Below are positions 32,463 to 40,329 of a DNA stretch of 64,000 nucleotides, piece by piece. The stretch covers positions 124,001 to 188,000 of the forward strand of contig NZ_JAGIBH010000009.1 in the NCBI RefSeq assembly GCF_017744445.1. Direction: 5' to 3'. Below the pieces are notes generated by a model. It ran no database searches. It was not told the origin of the DNA and saw nothing but the letters and a program-made list of their open reading frames with translations. The DNA comes from Caulobacter sp. Lineage in GTDB: Bacteria; Pseudomonadota; Alphaproteobacteria; Caulobacterales; Caulobacteraceae. Positions within the stretch are counted from its first letter, which is position 1. Every line of letters begins with the position of its first letter. The translations under genes and the position numbers were made by a program.

Positions 32463-35400
32463 TTAGAAGCTGGCGCGCAGGACCAGCGTGTAGCGGCGGT
32501 CGGCCATGAACCACGAGCGACCGGTCTTCAGCAGTTCGTTGTTGAGGATCTGCGTCGTACGGGTCGTCTCGTTGGTCAGGTTCACGCCCTGCAGGCCGAT
32601 CTTCATCTTCGGCGTGACGTTGTAGAAGATCGAGCCGTCCAGCTGGCCGGTCGCCTCGTTCATCACGGGGGCGAACGGCACGATCACGTCGCGGACGGTC
32701 AGCAGGAAGTCCGAACGCCAGTTGTAGGCCAGGCGCGCCGACACCTTGCTGGTCTCGTAGACCACCGCGAAGTTGGCGTTGTGCTTGGACAGGCCCTGCA
32801 GCGGCAGCTTGCTGGTGTCGACCGTGGTGATGCGGCCGGCGGCCACGTCGGGGTCGGTCGCCGACAGCGTGCTTTGCGGCACGCCCGAGCTGTCGATGTA
32901 GCTGTAGTTGGCGTTGATGCCCAGCTTGTCGAACGGCTTGGGCAGGAAGTCGTAGAACTGCTGGTAGCCGACTTCGAAGCCCTTGACCGTCGACTTGACG
33001 GTCGAGTTGCCGGGCGTCGTCACCAGCACGTCGAACGTGGCGCCGTTGTTGGTGAACGGCACGCGGGCGGTCGAGTTGAAGTTGACGTCGGTCAGCTGCT
33101 TCCAGAAGGCCGCCACCGTCAGCGAACCGACCGGGGCGAAGTACCACTCGACCGAGGCGTCGATGTTCTTCGATTGGGTCGGCTTCAGGTAGGGGTTGCC
33201 CACCGTCACGTTGCCCGAGGGCACGCCGTTGGAGATGCCGTCGGCATTGGTGTTCAGCGCCAGGCCGAAGTAGTTGCGGGTCAGGCCGATGTCCGGCGGC
33301 GTGATCGTCTTCGACAGGCCGAAGCGATACTGCAGGCCATGCGGCATGACCACCTTCACGTTCAGGCTGGGCAGCCAGTAGTCGAACGAGGTCTTCACCG
33401 TGCTGGGCGTGACCGCGCCGTTCGCCCAGGCCCGGGCGGCGGCGCGGACCTGCGGCGTCAGACCGCAGAACGACGACGGCGTGAAGGGCTCCTTCGGATC
33501 CGGCAGCGCCTGCCACTCGGCGAAGGCGTCCACGCAGTCCTGCTCGGTCGCCAGGCCGGTGGCCTGCGGGAACGACAGGAAGCCCGAGGCCTGACGGTTG
33601 GTCTTGGTGTAGCGCAGGCCGATATTGCCGCTGACGCGGGCCTCGCCGATGTCGCCGGCGAAGCGGGTCATCAGATAGGCCGACTGGGTCTTCTCGTTCA
33701 CAGGATTGATTTCCTGCGGCAGGAAGGGCGTGCCGGCGACGACGTTACAACGCTGCGCCAGCGGGACCCAGTTCTGCGGGCAGCCGCCAGTCAGGCGGTC
33801 GCGCCACTCGTCGCCGACCGACAGGGCGAACTGCGAGACGGCGGCGTAGTTGTCGACCGTGTTGTTGACGTAGAACAGACGCGGCTGGTTGCCGGTCGGG
33901 ACGACCATCTTGCCGCGCAGGAAGTTGTCGAACGCGTAGGACTCGACCTGCGAGGTGCTGTTGAAGCCGCCGGCCGTGGTCGGGTTGCTGTTGATCGGAT
34001 CGTCCATCCAGACCGGACCGCCGCCGCCCCAGATCTCGGACAGCACGCCCCAGTTGTAGGTCGAGAAGCGGGTGGTCTGATCGCGTTCCGACCAGCGCAC
34101 GCCGGCCTTCACCGAGTCGAACCAGGTGTCGTCGTTGAACTTGTACTCGACGTCCACCTTGACGGCGTCTTCCTTGCCTTCCGACTGCTCGATGTGGTCC
34201 ATCGCCGAGCGCCAGAAGTTGTTGTACGGGTCGCTGAAGCTGCTGTGGGCCCCGCGCATATAAGACGGGCAGCTGGCGCTGGTCGGCGCGCAGTTCGAGA
34301 TCGTCTGGCCGTTGGACGGCGGCAGGAAGCTGATGTCCGGCAGGCCGCTGCCGTTCAGCGCGATCGCGGCGTTCTGGAACGTCGAAGCCCACAGGCCCAT
34401 GCTGATGGCGTCGACCGACGAGTCCACGTGCTGGGCGTCGAACAGGACACCCCAGTGCTCGTTCGGGGTCCATTTGAAGTTGAAGCCGTAGTCCGACGTG
34501 ATCGTCGTCTGGCTTTCGTCACGACGGATGTTGTTCGACTGCAGGCCGTCGATCGGCGTGCGCGGATCCGCGCCGTTCTGGTCGTCACGCCAACCGGTCG
34601 TGCCGGTGATGACGCCCTTGGTGAAGACCCCCTGGTCGTCGAACGAGAACGTGGTGCCCTCGACCGGACGCGAGTCGCCGTTGCTGGTGACGTTGTCGGT
34701 GGCGATTTCGATGGCGCGCTCGGTCCACTCGGCCTTGGCCTTGGAACGCAGGTACTGGAACGCGGCCTGCATGGTGCCGTCGTTGCTCTTCCATTGAGCG
34801 GCGAAGGCGCGGCCTTCGCGACGACGCTCGTTTTCCGTCGAGCGGAACGCCGCGCCACGCGGGAACCACACGCCCTTCGTGCCATTGCCGCAATCCGAGA
34901 TCGCTTGGCCCAGATTGGTGCGGCAGCCGAAGTTCGACACCTGGATGGCGTCGCTGCGGCTGGCCAGGCGCGAGTCCACATAGCTGGCCAGCAGGCCGAA
35001 CTCGCCGGCGGCGGTGTCCCAGCGGTTGCTGTACAGGAGGGTGTAGGTCGGACGGTACTTCTTGGAGAAGTCGCCGTAGCTGACTTCCGCCGACATCGAC
35101 AGGATGCGGTCCTTGCTGTCGAACGGCAGGCGCGTGCGCAGGTTCACCGTGCCCGAGATGCCGCCTTCGATCAGGTCGGCCGAGGGGCTCTTGAACACGT
35201 CCACGCCGCCCATCAGTTCCGAGGGAACGTCAGCGAAGCTGAGGATACGGCCGTTGTTGGCCGTGAAGGTGTCGCGGCCGTTCAGTTCCGAACGCACGAA
35301 GTTCAGGCCGCGCACGACCACGCCCGAACCTTCGGTCGAGAAGTGGTCGGGGTCGACGCCCGCGGCGAAGCGGTTGATCGACACGCCCGGCACGCGCGAC

Positions 35401-35687
35401 AGCGCTTCGGTGACCGAGCGGTCCGGCAGGGCGCCGATGTCTTCAGCGGTGATCGAGTCGCCGATGATGTCGGACGACTGCTTCAGTTGCTGGCTGCTCT
35501 TCAGGCTCTGACGGATGCTGGTGACGACGACTTCGTCGACCGTCTGCGCGTCATCCTTCTTGTCCTGCGCCATGGCCGGCGCGCCGACCATCAGCATGCC
35601 CAGCGCAAGCGCCGAGGCCCCGTACTTCAGATTGTCAGCGAAAGAAATACGTCCGCGAGTCGCGGACGGCCTGTTGGCCGTTCCCAT
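32463..35687 (-). CDS. TonB-dependent receptor 1 (xylan oligomer uptake)
   Basis: 1074 residues. Signal region FADNLKYGASALALGMLMVGAPAMAQ, TonB-box-like VDEVVVTSIRQSLK, plug domain with DIIGDSITAEDIGALPDRSVTEALSRVPGVSINRF and GGVDVFKSPSADLIEGGISGTVNLRT, then a 22-strand barrel ending in ...TLVLRASF with the terminal Phe used for outer-membrane insertion. TIGR01782-like (Xanthomonas/Caulobacter class). Divergent from the halogenase-like genes and upstream of GH10/GH43, so it probably imports xylo- or aldouronic oligosaccharides. Confidence 0.93.
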   Translation of the reverse strand: MGTANRPSATRGRISFADNLKYGASALALGMLMVGAPAMAQDKKDDAQTVDEVVVTSIRQSLKSSQQLKQSSDIIGDSITAEDIGALPDRSVTEALSRVPGVSINRFAAGVDPDHFSTEGSGVVVRGLNFVRSELNGRDTFTANNGRILSFADVPSELMGGVDVFKSPSADLIEGGISGTVNLRTRLPFDSKDRILSMSAEVSYGDFSKKYRPTYTLLYSNRWDTAAGEFGLLASYVDSRLASRSDAIQVSNFGCRTNLGQAISDCGNGTKGVWFPRGAAFRSTENERRREGRAFAAQWKSNDGTMQAAFQYLRSKAKAEWTERAIEIATDNVTSNGDSRPVEGTTFSFDDQGVFTKGVITGTTGWRDDQNGADPRTPIDGLQSNNIRRDESQTTITSDYGFNFKWTPNEHWGVLFDAQHVDSSVDAISMGLWASTFQNAAIALNGSGLPDISFLPPSNGQTISNCAPTSASCPSYMRGAHSSFSDPYNNFWRSAMDHIEQSEGKEDAVKVDVEYKFNDDTWFDSVKAGVRWSERDQTTRFSTYNWGVLSEIWGGGGPVWMDDPINSNPTTAGGFNSTSQVESYAFDNFLRGKMVVPTGNQPRLFYVNNTVDNYAAVSQFALSVGDEWRDRLTGGCPQNWVPLAQRCNVVAGTPFLPQEINPVNEKTQSAYLMTRFAGDIGEARVSGNIGLRYTKTNRQASGFLSFPQATGLATEQDCVDAFAEWQALPDPKEPFTPSSFCGLTPQVRAAARAWANGAVTPSTVKTSFDYWLPSLNVKVVMPHGLQYRFGLSKTITPPDIGLTRNYFGLALNTNADGISNGVPSGNVTVGNPYLKPTQSKNIDASVEWYFAPVGSLTVAAFWKQLTDVNFNSTARVPFTNNGATFDVLVTTPGNSTVKSTVKGFEVGYQQFYDFLPKPFDKLGINANYSYIDSSGVPQSTLSATDPDVAAGRITTVDTSKLPLQGLSKHNANFAVVYETSKVSARLAYNWRSDFLLTVRDVIVPFAPVMNEATGQLDGSIFYNVTPKMKIGLQGVNLTNETTRTTQILNNELLKTGRSWFMADRRYTLVLRASF

Positions 35688-35721
35688 TAGTCCACCTCCC
35701 CTTTTGTTCGTTATGGCAGCA

Positions 35722-35735
35722 AGGTAGCGCTACCA
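35722..35735. promoter_or_regulatory. LacI-type (XylR-like) operator
   Basis: AGGTAGCGCTACCA contains the perfect palindrome GGTAGCGCTACC and matches the Caulobacter XylR operator TGGTAGCGCTAACA at 12 of 14 bases. It lies 35 bases upstream of the receptor start. Confidence 0.75.
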
Positions 35736-35759
35736 TCGGTCATGTTACCGTGACCATTG

Positions 35760-35771
35760 TTGTCAGATCAC
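35760..35771. promoter_or_regulatory. GntR (FadR-type) operator candidate, receptor 1
   Basis: TTGTCAGATCAC matches TGGTCAGACCAC (site at 46567) at 10 of 12 bases. Confidence 0.5.
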
Positions 35772-35831
35772 ATGATAGACCACTGCTCGTCAAGCCGTTG
35801 TCACACGGGTCCGGTTCGAGTAGCCGTAGGA

Positions 35832-35849
35832 ATGGGAACGCTACCATTC
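35832..35849. promoter_or_regulatory. LacI-type operator, second copy
   Basis: AATGGGAACGCTACCATT is an 18-base imperfect palindrome (7 of 9 arm pairs, CG centre) of the LacI-family operator form, 110 bases from the first. Confidence 0.55.
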
Positions 35850-35966
35850 TGGAGAGAGGCCTCGCGTCACCGCGGTCCTGCAGCCTCTGGTCCCGACCTG
35901 GTATCCTCCCCACTCGTGGTGCGGCCACGACGAACCGGATCTCGACGTCCGGCTTGATAAGAAGGA

Positions 35967-35990
35967 TGACAACGTAAGACAGCGTTGTCA
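35967..35990. promoter_or_regulatory. Inverted repeat upstream of halogenase-like gene 1
   Basis: TGACAACG, 8-base spacer, CGTTGTCA: perfect 8-base arms, 63 bases before the ATG at 36053. Suitable for a dimeric repressor; distinct from the LacI- and GntR-type motifs. Confidence 0.55.
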
Positions 35991-36052
35991 ATTTGCTGTT
36001 TTGTCCCCCGGTCACGACAATGGGGACGAATGCTCTGGGGAGGGAGCATCAG

Positions 36053-37579
36053 ATGACCGAAGCGATCCGCAAGATCGTCATCGTCGGCGGCGGCACCGCC
36101 GGCTGGATGACCGCCGCCGGGCTTTCGGCCATGCTCAAGGGCCTGCCCATCGAGATCGCCCTGATCGAGTCGGCCGAGATCGGCACGGTCGGCGTGGGCG
36201 AGGCCACGGTCCCCCACATCCGCCACTACAACGCGCGCCTGGGCCTGGACGAGGCCGACTTCATGCGCCGGACCCAGGCCACCTACAAGCTGGGCATCGA
36301 GTTCCGCGACTGGGGGCGCAAGGGCGAGACCTACATCCATCCGTTCGGCGCCTATGGCCATCCGATCGGCGGCGCGCCGTTCCATCAGCATTGGCTGCGG
36401 GCGCGACATCTTGCCGCGCGGGGGCAAGGAACGGTCGACCCGATCGAGGTCTACAGCCTGCCGATCATGGCCGCCTTCGCCGGCAAGTTCGTGCCGCCCG
36501 CCGCCGATCCGCGCTCGCTGGGCTCGACCTTCAACTACGCCTACCAGTTCGACGCGACGCTCTACGCCCTCTATCTGCGCGACTATGCCGAGGCCCGGGG
36601 CGTGGTCCGCACCGAGGGCAAGGTGACCAGCGTCCAGCAACGTCCCGAGGACGGCTTCGTCACCGGCATTACGCTGGAGAGCGGCCAGGCGATCGAGGGC
36701 GATCTGTTCGTCGACTGCTCGGGCTTCCGGGGCCTGCTGATCGAGGGCGCGCTGAAGGCCGGCTACGATGACTGGACGCAATGGCTGCCCTGCGACCGCG
36801 CCGTCGCCGTGCCCTGCGATTCCGTCGAACCGGCCAAGCCCTATACCCGCGCCACGGCCGACGACGCCGGCTGGCGCTGGCGCATTCCGCTGCAGCACCG
36901 GGTGGGCAACGGCTATGTCTACTGCTCGGGCTTCATCGCCGACGACGAGGCCGCCCGCGTGCTGGTGGAAAAGCTGGACGGCAAGGCTCAGGCCGATCCG
37001 CGCTTCCTGCGGTTCGTGACCGGCCGGCGCAAGAAGCAGTGGCTGAAGAACGTGGTCGCCGTGGGCCTGTCGTCGGGCTTCCTGGAGCCGCTGGAGAGCA
37101 CCTCGATCCACCTGATCCAGGTGGCGATCACCACCCTGCTCGAGCTCTTCCCGCACCGAGGCTGCGAGCAGGCCGACCAGGACGAGTACAACCGGGTCAT
37201 GGACCTGGAGTTCGAACGGATCCGCGACTTCCTGGTGCTGCACTACCACGCTAACCAGCGTGAGGATTCCGACTTCTGGCGCGACCGCCGCGACAAGCCC
37301 ATCCCCGACAGCCTGGCCTGGAAGATGGAGCTTTGGCGCGAGCGCGGCGTGGTGGCCAACTACAAGGACGGCTTCTTCAAGGAGCCGTCTTGGGTGGCCG
37401 TCTATCTGGGCCAGAACATCATGCCCGACGGCTATGACCCGCTGGCCGAAGCCCTGGATCCCGCCCACGCCGCCCAGATCCTGGCCGAGACCAAGACCGC
37501 GGTGGCCCGCACCGTCCAGGCCATGCCGGCGCACGAAGACTTCCTGCGCGCCTTCGTCGAGGGGAGGACCCGGGCATGA
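36053..37579 (+). CDS. Tryptophan-halogenase-like flavoprotein 1
   Basis: 508 residues. FAD motif VIVGGGTAGWMTAAGL, GEATVPHIRHYN, the halogenase Lys at residue 79 (ATYKLGIEFRDW), the family WxWxIP motif (GWRWRIPLQHR) and the catalytic Glu region SSGFLEPLESTSIHLIQ. Such flavoproteins halogenate aromatic or other substrates using FADH2 from a partner reductase. In Caulobacter and Xanthomonas they recur beside TonB receptors of carbohydrate loci, where their role is unknown. Start chosen at the ATG at 36053 after GGGAGC; divergent from receptor 1. ATGA overlap with the next gene. Confidence 0.9.
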   Translation: MTEAIRKIVIVGGGTAGWMTAAGLSAMLKGLPIEIALIESAEIGTVGVGEATVPHIRHYNARLGLDEADFMRRTQATYKLGIEFRDWGRKGETYIHPFGAYGHPIGGAPFHQHWLRARHLAARGQGTVDPIEVYSLPIMAAFAGKFVPPAADPRSLGSTFNYAYQFDATLYALYLRDYAEARGVVRTEGKVTSVQQRPEDGFVTGITLESGQAIEGDLFVDCSGFRGLLIEGALKAGYDDWTQWLPCDRAVAVPCDSVEPAKPYTRATADDAGWRWRIPLQHRVGNGYVYCSGFIADDEAARVLVEKLDGKAQADPRFLRFVTGRRKKQWLKNVVAVGLSSGFLEPLESTSIHLIQVAITTLLELFPHRGCEQADQDEYNRVMDLEFERIRDFLVLHYHANQREDSDFWRDRRDKPIPDSLAWKMELWRERGVVANYKDGFFKEPSWVAVYLGQNIMPDGYDPLAEALDPAHAAQILAETKTAVARTVQAMPAHEDFLRAFVEGRTRA

Positions 37580-38670
37580 AGATCCTGATCGTCGGAACCG
37601 GCGTCGACGCCTGGCTGACCGCCGCCGTGCTGGCCGGGGCCGCGGGCCGCGCGGCGCGGATCGCCGTGCGCGAGACCGCCCCGCCGGCGCATGGCCAGCT
37701 GGTGGGCCTCCCCGCGCTGCTGGGCCTGCACGCGCGGCTGGGGATCGAGGTCGGCGCGCCGCTGCTGGGCTTGCGCCATGGCGACATGCTGGAGCCGTTC
37801 GGCGACACCGGCGCCATGATGGAGGGCCTGCCCTTCCACCACTACTGGCTGCGGGCCAAGGCGCATGGCGAGACCGCGCCGCTGGAGGCCTGGAGCCTGA
37901 CGGCCCGGGCGGCGGCGAAGGGCCGCTTCGCGCCGAGGAGCGCCGATCCCCGGTCGCCGCTGTCGACGCTGGATCACGGCCTGCTGCTGGATGCCGCCGC
38001 GTACGCCGAGACCCTGAAAGCGGTCGCCCTGAAGGCCGGCGCCGAGCTGGTCGACCACCGTCCCGACGCCGACCTGGTGGTCGACGCCTCGGGCGAACCT
38101 GGCGATTGGATCGACTGGAGCGCCTGGCTTCCGACCGGCGCACGGCTGACCGGCGTCGAAGACCGCATCGCGACCTTCGCCCACGACGCGCCGCTGAAGG
38201 CCGGCCGTCGGGCGCGGGCGGTCGAGGGCGATGTCGTGGCCGTCGGCGGCGCGCTGGCGTCGATCGGCGCGGCCGATGGCGGCGACCTGCATCTGCTGCA
38301 GACCACCGTCTCGCGGCTGGCGGCCCTGCTGCCGACGGGTCCGGCGGCGGTGGCGGAGTTCAACCGCCTGACCGCCATGGCCGTCGAGCGGGCTCGGGAC
38401 ATGGCGATCCTGCGCTGGGGAGTGCTTGATGCGCCGCCGGAAGAGCTGGCCTGGAAGATCGGGCAGTTCGAAAGCCGGGGACGCGTGGTGATGTACGACG
38501 AGGAGACCTGGCCGGAGGGGTCGTGGGTGCATGCGCTGCTGGCGCGGGGCGTCACGCCCAAGCGGTGGGATCCGTTGGTCGAGCGCGCGCCGCTGGCGCA
38601 GACGCGGGAGATGCTGGGGCGGATGAAGGCCGTGCTGGAACAGACGGCGGAGGCGATGCCGCGTGGGTGA
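37576..38670 (+). CDS. Degenerate tryptophan-halogenase-like protein 2
   Basis: 364 residues, about 140 shorter than its neighbours. The nucleotide-binding motif is weakened to LIVGTGVDAWLTAAVLAG, the GEAT/GEST signature, the catalytic Lys, the WxWxIP motif and the EPLES glutamate are absent. Still recognisable: HHYWLRAKAHGE, LVVDASGEPGDWIDWSAWLP, LHLLQTTVSRLAALLP, EFNRLTAMAVERARD, and the C-terminal GSWVHALLARGVTPKRWDPLVE. Translationally coupled to gene 1. It reads as an intact frame, so it may serve as a partner or scaffold rather than being a pseudogene. Followed by a family E repeat. Confidence 0.8.
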   Translation: MKILIVGTGVDAWLTAAVLAGAAGRAARIAVRETAPPAHGQLVGLPALLGLHARLGIEVGAPLLGLRHGDMLEPFGDTGAMMEGLPFHHYWLRAKAHGETAPLEAWSLTARAAAKGRFAPRSADPRSPLSTLDHGLLLDAAAYAETLKAVALKAGAELVDHRPDADLVVDASGEPGDWIDWSAWLPTGARLTGVEDRIATFAHDAPLKAGRRARAVEGDVVAVGGALASIGAADGGDLHLLQTTVSRLAALLPTGPAAVAEFNRLTAMAVERARDMAILRWGVLDAPPEELAWKIGQFESRGRVVMYDEETWPEGSWVHALLARGVTPKRWDPLVERAPLAQTREMLGRMKAVLEQTAEAMPRG

Positions 38671-38688
38671 CCCTATCGCCAACAACCC

Positions 38689-38790
38689 TCGTCATCCCGG
38701 GCGGCGTAGCCGACCCGGGACCCAGGGGCCCACGCAACGCAGTCGCCCCTGGGTCCCGGCTCTCCGCTTCGCTGCGGCCGGGATGACGAG
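38689..38790. repeat. Family E palindromic repeat (inside halogenase-like series)
   Basis: CTCGTCATCCCGGGCGGCGT and GCTGCGGCCGGGATGACGAG at the two ends, CCCAGGGGCCC and CCCCTGGGTCC inside. Second copy at 50896-51000. Confidence 0.9.
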
Positions 38791-38814
38791 CTTTTTTGAT
38801 ACGGGCCGCAACCC

Positions 38815-40329
38815 ATGAGCCCCTCCCCCATCCGCACCGTCCTCATCGTCGGCGGCGGCACCGCCGGCTGGATGACAGCCGCGGCGCTGTCCAAGACCCT
38901 GCCCGCGACCACCGCCATCACCCTGGTCGAGTCCGAGCAGATCGGCACCGTCGGCGTCGGCGAAGCCACCATCCCGCCGATCAGCACCTTCAACGAGATC
39001 CTCGGCATCGACGAGGCCGAGTTCATGCTGGCCACCAAGGCCAGCTTCAAGCTGGCCATCGAGTTCGTCGACTGGATGGGACCGGGCCACCGCTACCTGC
39101 ACCCGTTCGGGGCCTATGGCCTGGATATCGAGGCGCTGAAGTTCCACCAGGTCTGGCTGCGCGCCCATCATGAAGGCTGGGCCCCGCCCATCGACGCCTT
39201 CAACCTGTCGGCCCAGGCCTCGCACCTGGGCCGTTTCGCCCTGCCGTCGAAAGACCCGGGCCAGGTGATGTCGAGCCTGAAATACGCCTTCCACTTCGAC
39301 GCCGGGCTCTATGCCAAATTCCTGCGCGGCCAGGCCGAAAAGCGCGGTGTCATCCGCGTCGAGGGCAAGGTCGCCAGCGTGCAGCAGCATGGCGAGACCG
39401 GCTTCGTCACCGGCGTGACGCTGGACGACGGCCGCACGCTGGAGGCGGACCTGTTCGTCGACTGCTCCGGCTTCCGGGGCCTGTTGATCGAGCAGACCCT
39501 GAAGGCCGGTTTCGAGGACTGGAGCCATTGGCTGCCAAACGACCGCGCCGTGGCCATGCCCTGCGTGACCGGCGGCGACGGCCTCACCCCCTATACCCGC
39601 GCCACGGCGGACACGGCCGGCTGGCGCTGGCGGATTCCGCTGCAGCACCGCACCGGCAACGGCTACGTCTATTCCAGCAAGCACATCAGCGATGACGAGG
39701 CCGTCGCCCGCCTGCGCGCCACGCTGGACGGCGAAGCCCTGGCCGAGCCGAACTTCCTGCGGTTCCAGGCCGGTCGGCGCAAGGACGCCTGGGTCAAGAA
39801 CGTGGTGGCCATCGGCCTGTCGTCCGGCTTCCTGGAGCCGCTGGAGAGCACCTCGATCCACCTGATCCAGGCGGGGATCACCAAGCTTTTGGCCCTGTTC
39901 CCGGATCGCGGTTTCGATCCGGTCGAGATCGCCGAGTACAATCGCCTGACCGCCTTGCAGGTCGAGCTGATCCGCGACTTCATCATCCTGCACTTCCACG
40001 CCAACGGCCGGGACGAGCCCTACTGGAAAGCGGCCCGCGAGATGGCGATCCCCGAGACCCTGCGGCGCAAGATGGATCTCTTCGCCGCCTCGGGACGGCT
40101 GTTCGGCTCGGACTACGACCTGTTCGCCGACGCCAACTGGATCGCCGTGCTGCTGGGCCAGGGGATCATGCCGCGCCGTCACGACCCGCTGGCCGACGCC
40201 CTGCCCGCCGACATGCTGAAAGCCCAGCTGACCCGCCTGTCGACGATCATCGGCCAGACCGCCCAGGCCCTGCCCACCCACGAAGCCTTCATCGCCCGCT
40301 ACTGCGCGGCCCCGGAATTTGCGAAATGA
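38815..40329 (+). CDS. Tryptophan-halogenase-like flavoprotein 3
   Basis: 504 residues. LIVGGGTAGWMTAAALS, GVGEATIPPISTFNEILG, Lys at residue 79 (ASFKLAIEFVDWMGPG), HPFGAYGLDIEALKFHQVWL, VDCSGFRGLLIEQTL, WRWRIPLQHR and SSGFLEPLESTSIHLIQ. All catalytic features of flavin-dependent halogenases are kept. ATG at 38815. Stop overlaps the start of the fourth gene (ATGA). Confidence 0.9.
   Translation: MSPSPIRTVLIVGGGTAGWMTAAALSKTLPATTAITLVESEQIGTVGVGEATIPPISTFNEILGIDEAEFMLATKASFKLAIEFVDWMGPGHRYLHPFGAYGLDIEALKFHQVWLRAHHEGWAPPIDAFNLSAQASHLGRFALPSKDPGQVMSSLKYAFHFDAGLYAKFLRGQAEKRGVIRVEGKVASVQQHGETGFVTGVTLDDGRTLEADLFVDCSGFRGLLIEQTLKAGFEDWSHWLPNDRAVAMPCVTGGDGLTPYTRATADTAGWRWRIPLQHRTGNGYVYSSKHISDDEAVARLRATLDGEALAEPNFLRFQAGRRKDAWVKNVVAIGLSSGFLEPLESTSIHLIQAGITKLLALFPDRGFDPVEIAEYNRLTALQVELIRDFIILHFHANGRDEPYWKAAREMAIPETLRRKMDLFAASGRLFGSDYDLFADANWIAVLLGQGIMPRRHDPLADALPADMLKAQLTRLSTIIGQTAQALPTHEAFIARYCAAPEFAK

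Larger units (their letters stand above)
35688..36052. promoter_or_regulatory. Divergent control region of TonB receptor 1 and halogenase-like genes
   Basis: A 365-base gap with lower GC than its surroundings. It holds two LacI-type operators (35722-35735, 35832-35849), one GntR-type site (35760-35771) and an 8-base inverted repeat (35967-35990). The plus-strand gene has GGGGAGGGAGC 6-16 bases before its ATG as ribosome site. Confidence 0.7.
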
